Origin: Mitsuaria sp. 7
GTDB lineage: Bacteria > Pseudomonadota > Gammaproteobacteria > Burkholderiales > Burkholderiaceae_C
DNA: 64,000 nucleotides
Reading direction: 5' to 3'
Assembly: GCF_001653795.1 (NCBI RefSeq)
Contig: NZ_CP011514.1
Location: forward strand, 4,606,279 to 4,670,278
How positions within the stretch are numbered: position 1 is the stretch's first letter; each line of letters opens with the position of its first letter. Made by a program: the position numbers and the translations under genes. Of the stretch, positions 56,913 to 64,000 are shown one piece after another. Under the pieces are notes generated by a model. That model searched no databases. It had not been told where the DNA came from and worked only from the letters and a program-made list of their open reading frames with translations.

Positions 56913-57857
56913 ATGAAAAAAGACCGACCGACTGATCAACACTCGCCTGATCCGGGCATTCGCATTGCATGGTGGAACACGGGACTGTCGCCGACGCGAG
57001 TGCCCGACAGGGCAAGCCCGGACGACTTCAAGCTGGCCAGCAAGATGCTGCGCCATCTGGTGGAGGACATCCGGGCGGATGTCGTCGTCCTGGGAGAGAT
57101 GGCGGAGTGCAGCGTCAAGGGCCTGCGCGAGGCCTGCCCCATCGCCCGTGCCGAATTCACCTGGCTACCCGCCTTCCACAAGGCAGGCCTGAGTCGTTTC
57201 TCGTTCTGCGTGCTCAGCAGGACGAATCGCCTCACCGTCAGTTTCAGCTCGCCCATCGTCAAAAACGACGGGGAGCGCATTTGCAAGGTGGGCCTGCACT
57301 TTCTCATCCGCCTGCACGAAGGTGGGCGACCTTTCAGCCTGATCGCGTCGCACTGGCCCAGCAGGCTCCATCTGGATCGCAGCGACAGCGCGCGAACCCA
57401 CATCGCTGCCCATCTGCGGCGATGGATAGACGACCGCATCCTCTCTCTCAGGAGCGAGAACGTCATCCTGATCGGCGACTTCAACGACGAGCCCTTCGAC
57501 GAGGGGCTGGAACGATATCTGTATGCGAGCCGGGACAGGAACAAGGTCTTGCGGAATCCCAACTTTCTCTACAACCCGTTCTGGCGCCATCTCAGTTCGC
57601 TCCCACAGCGCTCGCCCAAGGAACAGGAATGCGATGCCGGCACCTACCACCACCCCGGCGCGCAGTACTCCGACTGGCATACCTTCGATCAATTGATCGT
57701 GTCTTCGGCGCTGCTCTTCGGCCAATCCGGATGGCGTCTGAACGAAGAAAACACCCGGGTTTCAAGCGTCCCGGCGCTGGACGACGGCGAGGCATTTCCC
57801 CACGGCATCTTCGACCACCTTCCCATCATCGGACACCTGGAAAGGACTTTCCCATGA
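56913..57857 (+). CDS. Endonuclease/exonuclease/phosphatase (EEP) family protein
   Basis: The product has 314 residues of the DNase I-like fold: RIAWWNTGLS (Asn), VVVLGEMAE (metal Glu), IASHWPSR, LIGDFNDEPFDE (Asp/Asn), DWHTFDQLIVSSA and a terminal FDHLPIIGHLE (Asp-His). All catalytic motifs are present, so it is probably active, on nucleic acid or a phosphoester. The start MKKDRPTDQ at 56913 was chosen over an upstream extension. Its stop overlaps the next start by 4 nt. Its codon use looks less GC-biased than that of its neighbours, a hint of transfer. Confidence 0.82.
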   Translation: MKKDRPTDQHSPDPGIRIAWWNTGLSPTRVPDRASPDDFKLASKMLRHLVEDIRADVVVLGEMAECSVKGLREACPIARAEFTWLPAFHKAGLSRFSFCVLSRTNRLTVSFSSPIVKNDGERICKVGLHFLIRLHEGGRPFSLIASHWPSRLHLDRSDSARTHIAAHLRRWIDDRILSLRSENVILIGDFNDEPFDEGLERYLYASRDRNKVLRNPNFLYNPFWRHLSSLPQRSPKEQECDAGTYHHPGAQYSDWHTFDQLIVSSALLFGQSGWRLNEENTRVSSVPALDDGEAFPHGIFDHLPIIGHLERTFP

Positions 57858-58261
57858 CTGATTTCCTGCGACACATCCAGGAGGGCATAGCGACCGCAAA
57901 CACCGCTGAGGCGGAACGCGCGGAGATACGCGGCATCCTCGATCAACTGAATCTCGCGGTCCGGACCGCCACCCTCGGCAATGCCGAGCTTTATGTCGGC
58001 GAATTCCGAAACAAGGAGGACGAGAAGCTCATGAGCATCTCTGATCTGCCGCAGCGGCTTGTGATCCGAAGCACCAAGAACGACAAGGAGGGCCGGATCA
58101 TTGCAGGCTGGGACGTCGACATCGACGGCGGCTACTCGGTCAGCCTCGTCTACAACTTCATGCGCATTCCCTGCGGCACTGCCTATCAACTGACGGAGGA
58201 ACTGAGCGTGCTCATGGAAAGCGCCCGCGTGGGTCGAGCGATTCAACAGTTCTCTGTCTGA
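57854..58261 (+). CDS. Unrecognised 135-residue protein coupled to the EEP nuclease
   Basis: The start ATG overlaps the nuclease stop (ATGA) and has AAGGA 8 nt upstream, so the two are translated together. The N-terminal 45 residues look helical (EAERAEIRGILDQLNLAV); the rest seems beta-rich with KNDKEGRIIAGWDVDIDGGY. No signal peptide or membrane segment. I do not recognise the family. It could be a regulator, immunity partner or subunit of the nuclease; this is inference from gene order only. Confidence 0.7.
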   Translation: MTDFLRHIQEGIATANTAEAERAEIRGILDQLNLAVRTATLGNAELYVGEFRNKEDEKLMSISDLPQRLVIRSTKNDKEGRIIAGWDVDIDGGYSVSLVYNFMRIPCGTAYQLTEELSVLMESARVGRAIQQFSV

Positions 58262-58298
58262 GCCACACCGACGCACCGCATCCGCAGCCCAAAAGACG

Positions 58299-58328
58299 AA
58301 GGCGGACATCCTTTCGAATGTCCGCCTT
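58299..58328. terminator. Bidirectional hairpin between convergent genes
   Basis: A perfect 11-bp stem AAGGCGGACAT/ATGTCCGCCTT with an 8-nt loop, 37 nt after the small coupled gene. On the minus strand it is followed by CGTCTTTTGG, so it may also end the convergent regulator transcript. The rest of the 229-bp gap shows nothing else. Confidence 0.6.
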
Positions 58329-58490
58329 ACCCATTGACGTCCGGCTTGCGCCTTTGCGATCCACCACCAGGAACCCTGGACCGCATGAACCAAAGAATAC
58401 GCAGCGACGCGCGCCCTCGGAAGGCGGGTTCACCCCATCGCGGCTTCAGCGGATCGCTGATGCGCATGTGAGGCGATGCCCTACGCTGCT

Positions 58491-60550
<2,060 letters not shown>

Positions 60551-60653
60551 GCCGTTGTCTCCTTGGCATTTTTCATGGACGTCACCGGCCCTTTGCGGGC
60601 TCTCGATCGTCTCGGCGCGTGATGCCCGCCGGGTTGAACCGGATTCGGCGATC

Positions 60654-60711
60654 AGGTGTTCCATTCCGGAACACCTGTCCCACCGTTCAGGCGTCTGGTC
60701 CAGCGTGGACC
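60654..60711 (+). promoter_or_regulatory. Two inverted repeats, candidate upstream activator sites
   Basis: Perfect AGGTGTTCC-ATTCC-GGAACACCT (60654-60676) and GGTCC-AGCGT-GGACC (60697-60711), both with 5-bp spacers. They lie 77-134 bp upstream of the -24/-12 promoter, the usual distance for an enhancer-binding protein acting by DNA looping. The AcoR-like activator is the obvious candidate. Confidence 0.65.
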
Positions 60712-60787
60712 GATCCTGACCAACTCTGCCCTCGATGGGAAGAGGCTTTCCGCCCGGCAAGGAGGGTCTTGCGTCCGAAGCCCGCGT

Positions 60788-60803
60788 TGGCACGGGCCAT
60801 GCA
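60788..60803 (+). promoter_or_regulatory. Sigma-54 (-24/-12) promoter of the aldehyde dehydrogenase
   Basis: TGGCAC-GGGCC-ATGCA matches the consensus TGGCAC-N5-TTGCW at all but one base, with the invariant GG and GC exactly 10 bp apart. Transcription would start about 35 nt before the ATG at 60850. Together with the 60551-60849 gap it holds no gene. Confidence 0.8.
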
Positions 60804-60849
60804 ATGAGGTCTCCGGCGTCCCTCGCCTCAACTACACGGAGACAACACC

Positions 60850-62370
60850 ATGATCTACTCCAAGCCCAACGCGGCCGGCGCGCCGCTGGAGTTCAAGAAG
60901 CGCTACGACAACTTCATCGGCGGCCAGTGGACGGCGCCGCGCGACGGCCAGTACTTCGACGTGATCACGCCCATCACCGGGCAGGTCTTCACGCAGGCTG
61001 CGCGATCGACGGCCGCGGACATCGAGCTCGCGCTGGACGCCGCGCACGCCGCCTCTGAAAAGTGGGGAGCCACCTCCGCCGCCGAGCGCGCCAACGTGCT
61101 GCTGCGCATCGCCGACCGCATCGAGCAGAACCTGGAGCTGCTCGCCTACGCGGAGACCGTCGACAACGGCAAGCCGATGCGCGAGACGCTGAACGCCGAC
61201 CTGCCGCTGGCGGTCGACCACTTCCGCTACTTCGCCGGCTGCCTGCGCGCGCAGGAAGGCGGCCTCAGCGAGATCGACGCCAACACCATCGCGTACCACT
61301 TCCACGAGCCGCTGGGCGTGGTCGGCCAGATCATCCCGTGGAATTTCCCGATCCTGATGGCGGCGTGGAAGCTGGCGCCGGCGCTGGGCGCGGGCAATGC
61401 GGTCGTGCTCAAGCCGGCCGAGTCCACGCCGGTCAGCATCCTGGTCCTGGCCGAACTGGTCGCGGACCTGCTCCCGCCGGGCGTGCTCAACATCGTCAAC
61501 GGCTACGGCAAGGAAGCGGGCATGCCGCTGGCGCAGAGCAAGCGCATCGGGAAGATCGCGTTCACCGGTTCGACCGCGACGGGCCGCGTCATCGCGCAGG
61601 CGGCGGCGACCAACCTCATCCCGGCCACGCTGGAGCTGGGCGGCAAGAGTCCGAACGTCTTCTTCCCCGACATCGCCGCGCAGGACGACGACCTGTTCGA
61701 CAAGGCGATCGAGGGGCTGGTGCTGTTCGCGTTCAACCAGGGCGAGGTCTGCACCTGCCCGTCGCGCGCGCTGATCCATGAATCGATCTACGACAAGTTC
61801 ATCGCGCGGGCGATCGACCGCGTGAAGGCCATCAAGCAGGGCAACCCGCTGGACACCGAGACGATGATGGGCGCGCAGGCCTCGTCGATGCAGCTGGACA
61901 AGATCCTGTCCTACCTGGAGATCGGCAAGCAGGAGGGCGCGCAGTGCCTCATCGGCGGCGGACGCGCGCAACTGGGCGGCGACCTGGCGGGCGGGTACTA
62001 CATCGAGCCGACGCTGTTCAAGGGCACCAACGACATGCGGATCTTCCGCGAGGAGATCTTCGGCCCGGTGCTGGCGGTCACGACCTTCAAGACGGAGGAA
62101 GAGGCCCTGCGCATCGCCAACGACACGCCGTACGGACTGGGCGCGGGCGTGTGGTCGCGCGACATCAACACGGCTTTCCGCATGGGCAAGGGCATCAAGG
62201 CCGGACGCGTGTGGACCAATTGCTATCACGCGTATCCGGCGCATGCGACCTTCGGTGGCTACAAGGAGTCGGGCATCGGTCGCGAGACCCACAAGATGAT
62301 GCTGGACCACTACCAGCAGACGAAGAACCTGCTCGTCAGCTACTCGCAGAAGAAGTTGGGATTCTTCTGA
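60850..62370 (+). CDS. NAD-dependent aldehyde dehydrogenase (ExaC/AcoD type)
   Basis: The product has 506 residues of the ALDH superfamily: [17 protein letters not shown], cofactor loop FTGSTATGR, general base in LELGGKSPN (E262) and catalytic Cys in [13 protein letters not shown] (C301). The C-terminal [20 protein letters not shown] and the ending QKKLGFF match the acetaldehyde dehydrogenases ExaC/AcoD that act in ethanol or acetoin breakdown. It is divergent from an AcoR-like activator and preceded by a sigma-54 promoter. No alcohol dehydrogenase is adjacent inside the window. Confidence 0.92.
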   Translation: MIYSKPNAAGAPLEFKKRYDNFIGGQWTAPRDGQYFDVITPITGQVFTQAARSTAADIELALDAAHAASEKWGATSAAERANVLLRIADRIEQNLELLAYAETVDNGKPMRETLNADLPLAVDHFRYFAGCLRAQEGGLSEIDANTIAYHFHEPLGVVGQIIPWNFPILMAAWKLAPALGAGNAVVLKPAESTPVSILVLAELVADLLPPGVLNIVNGYGKEAGMPLAQSKRIGKIAFTGSTATGRVIAQAAATNLIPATLELGGKSPNVFFPDIAAQDDDLFDKAIEGLVLFAFNQGEVCTCPSRALIHESIYDKFIARAIDRVKAIKQGNPLDTETMMGAQASSMQLDKILSYLEIGKQEGAQCLIGGGRAQLGGDLAGGYYIEPTLFKGTNDMRIFREEIFGPVLAVTTFKTEEEALRIANDTPYGLGAGVWSRDINTAFRMGKGIKAGRVWTNCYHAYPAHATFGGYKESGIGRETHKMMLDHYQQTKNLLVSYSQKKLGFF

Positions 62371-62494
62371 CGGAGTCCTGAGTCCCAAGGCCCGCAGGCA
62401 GTGAGCGCGGGTGGGGCCGGAATGTCGCTGGGGGTTCCCGGAGTGAAGTGCACCCCGAAGGTTGGACATCAATCCAACCGATGGGGTGTTTTTC

Positions 62495-63043
62495 ATGGCG
62501 AAGCACAGTGAGCGTCTGAAGCTCGAAGTTGTTCAGCGGTATCTATCGGGAGAGGCTGGCCACAGAGTCTTGGCCGCAGAGTACGGCGTGGCTCAGGAGC
62601 TGCTACGGCGCTGGATAGCGGCTTATCGCGTGCATGGAAAGGCGGGGCTGGAGGGCACCAGGCTTGGCAAGCGCTACAGCGCGGAGTTCAAGCTGGACTT
62701 GTTGCGCCGGGCCGAGTGCGAGAAGCTGTCCAACACCAAAGCGGCCATGCTGTTCGACGTGCGTGGGGGTGGTGCCGTGGTTGCCCTGTGGCGGCGCCAG
62801 TACGATGAGGGTGGCCCGCAAGCGCTTCATCCCAAACCCCAGGGTCGCCCTCCGAAGAACATGCCAACGCCCAAGCCCACCCCAGTCGCGCCCGAGAAGA
62901 CGGAAGACAAGCGCTCCTTGGAAGAGTTGCGCGAAGAAAACGAGCAATTGCGTACGGAGGTCGCCTACCTAAAAAAATTAGAGGCCTTGGTTCGAGCCAA
63001 TCGGCAAGCTGCGCTGAAAGGGCGCAAGCCGTCCTCGAGCTGA
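62495..63043 (+). CDS. IS150-type transposase OrfA
   Basis: The product has 182 residues with two helix-turn-helix segments (LKLEVVQRYLSGEAGHRVLA; SAEFKLDLLRRAE) and a C-terminal coiled coil (RSLEELREENEQLRTEVAYL). It binds the IS ends. The start at 62495 (MAKHSERLK) matches family members; a TTG further upstream lies within the inverted repeat. The A7 slip site at 62971-62977 allows fusion to OrfB. Confidence 0.88.
   Translation: MAKHSERLKLEVVQRYLSGEAGHRVLAAEYGVAQELLRRWIAAYRVHGKAGLEGTRLGKRYSAEFKLDLLRRAECEKLSNTKAAMLFDVRGGGAVVALWRRQYDEGGPQALHPKPQGRPPKNMPTPKPTPVAPEKTEDKRSLEELREENEQLRTEVAYLKKLEALVRANRQAALKGRKPSSS
62971..62977 (+). other. Programmed -1 frameshift site of the IS
   Basis: Seven consecutive A residues read as CTA AAA AAA TTA in orfA. 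A -1 slip leads to an open frame without stops through QAVLELRPQFLLRRLLLAAC into OrfB, producing the OrfAB transposase. This is the standard IS3-family expression mode. Confidence 0.8.
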
Positions 63044-63054
63044 GGCCGCAGTTT

Positions 63055-63864
63055 TTGTTGCGTCGGCTTTTGCTGGCCGCATGTCTGCCGCGCAGCACGT
63101 TCTACTACCAGGCCGCGCAGCGGCAGGCCGGCGACAGGTACGCCGGCCTGAAGGCTGGCATTCGTGCTGTGTACGAGCGCCACAAGGGCCGCTATGGCTA
63201 TCGCCGAATCACTGACGAACTCGGACGAAGCGGTCTGGCGGTCAACCACAAGACGGTGCAGCGCCTGATGCGGGATCTGGGCTTGAAGTCGCTGGTGCGT
63301 CCCAAGAAGTACCGTTCCTACCGCGGCGAAATGGCCACGATGCCCAACCTGCTCAACCGGCAGTTCACGGCTGAGCGGCCCAACGAGAAATGGGTGACCG
63401 ACGTGACCGAGTTCAATGTCCGAGGAGACAAGCTGTACCTGTCGCCCGTGATGGACCTGTTCAACGGAGAGATCGTGGCCTACGAGATGAACGAGCGTGC
63501 ACTCTTCCCACTGGTGGGAAACATGCTCAAGAAGGCGCTATCGCGGCTCATGGCCCACGAAGCTCCGATGCTGCACTCGGACCAGGGCTGGCAGTACCAG
63601 ATGCCGGCGTATCGACAGCAACTGGCCACGCGAGGCCTGACTCAGAGCATGTCCCGTCGGGGAAACTGCCTGGACAACGCGGCAATGGAGAGCTTCTTCG
63701 GAACGCTGAAATCGGAGTTCTTCCGGCTCAACAAGTTCGACAGCGTCGAGCAGCTACGACATGGGCTGCACCGCTACATCCACTACTACAACCACCACCG
63801 CATCAAGCTCAAGCTGAAAGGCCTGAGCCCGGTGGCGTACCGAGCTCAGGCCTTGGGGGCCTAG
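63055..63864 (+). CDS. IS150-type transposase OrfB (rve/DDE domain)
   Basis: The separately startable frame has 269 residues; in vivo it is mainly made as the C-terminal part of OrfAB. It has HTH_21-like GRYGYRRITDELGRSGLAVN and the DDE catalytic residues in NEKWVTDVTEF, MLHSDQGWQYQ and NAAMESFFGTLKSE. The frame is intact, so the element may be active. Confidence 0.9.
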   Translation: MLRRLLLAACLPRSTFYYQAAQRQAGDRYAGLKAGIRAVYERHKGRYGYRRITDELGRSGLAVNHKTVQRLMRDLGLKSLVRPKKYRSYRGEMATMPNLLNRQFTAERPNEKWVTDVTEFNVRGDKLYLSPVMDLFNGEIVAYEMNERALFPLVGNMLKKALSRLMAHEAPMLHSDQGWQYQMPAYRQQLATRGLTQSMSRRGNCLDNAAMESFFGTLKSEFFRLNKFDSVEQLRHGLHRYIHYYNHHRIKLKLKGLSPVAYRAQALGA

Positions 63865-64000
63865 CTTCCTACTGTCCAACTTCTTGGGGTCACTTCAGAG
63901 GGACGCCCCCTGCGACGTGGAGTGCCCGCGCTTGGCCGTCCGGAGTCGGTCGTCGCGCGGCTCCCTTGCAAAATCCCAAGATAGAACAAATGTTTAACTA

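Larger units (their letters stand above)
62444..63897 (+). mobile_element. Complete IS3-family (IS150-type) insertion sequence
   Basis: A 1454-bp element. The left end TGAAGTGCACCCCGAAGGTT (62444 on) and the right end TGAAGTGACCCCAAGAAGTT (reading inward from 63897) are imperfect inverted repeats of about 25 bp, both running on into GGACA. A 3-bp direct repeat GAG flanks it (62441-62443 and 63898-63900), as expected for this family. It carries orfA, orfB and a frameshift site, and both frames look intact. It landed 73 bp after the dehydrogenase stop. Confidence 0.9.

Overview
The window is a high-GC stretch of a betaproteobacterial chromosome. The order tRNA-Tyr, tRNA-Gly, tRNA-Thr, tuf, tRNA-Trp, secE, nusG, rplKAJL, rpoBC, rpsLG, fusA, tuf, rpsJ, rplC-rplD-rplW-rplB-rpsS-rplV-rpsC, all on one strand, is the usual joined beta/str/S10 arrangement of Burkholderiales. 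The chitin-sugar cluster, the trp operon layout and the protein sequences fit a Roseateles/Mitsuaria/Rubrivivax-like organism (Sphaerotilaceae-type). That placement is an inference, not a demonstrated identification.

Layout. Positions 1-23500, nearly all minus strand, carry transcription and translation machinery: two almost identical tuf genes, four tRNAs, a PIN-domain gene on the opposite strand between rpoC and rpsL, and a terminator/promoter pair that separates rpsJ from rplC. Positions 23500-36300 hold an N-acetylglucosamine (GlcNAc) utilisation locus. It has a TonB-dependent receptor on the plus strand and a nine-gene minus-strand operon (kinase, GntR regulator, nagA, SIS-type deaminase, GH3 hexosaminidase, AmpG-like transporter, GH16 enzyme, NagX-like membrane protein, DUF6445-type protein). 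The two transcription units share a 20-bp upstream motif, which is a good candidate for the GntR operator. Positions 36400-42500 are the trp operon trpE-trpG-ltaE-trpD-trpC-ung, preceded by a probable Trp-rich leader peptide. Positions 42600-49900 are mixed: a chalcone-isomerase-like protein, gph, a LysR regulator, a chemotaxis receptor, a CusRS-type two-component pair and an alpha/beta hydrolase.

The most unusual region is 50000-58330. A patatin-like phospholipase and a ComEC-like metallo-hydrolase converge on a CHAT-domain protease and a PAS/GAF sensor. The protease has a receiver-like N-terminus without the phospho-acceptor Asp. The sensor has a kinase-like C-terminus without the phospho-acceptor His and the N-box Asn. 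The two therefore look like a two-component pair converted to phosphotransfer-independent control of a caspase-like protease. Beside it is a translationally coupled EEP-fold nuclease and an unrecognised 135-residue protein. This is the best candidate in the window for an undescribed signalling or conflict system, but its function is inferred only.

The end of the window (58400-64000) has a sigma-54-dependent aldehyde dehydrogenase with its divergent AcoR-like activator. The activator reading frame is broken by a one-base shift near its start. A complete IS3-family (IS150-type) insertion sequence with a 3-bp target duplication lies just downstream of the dehydrogenase.
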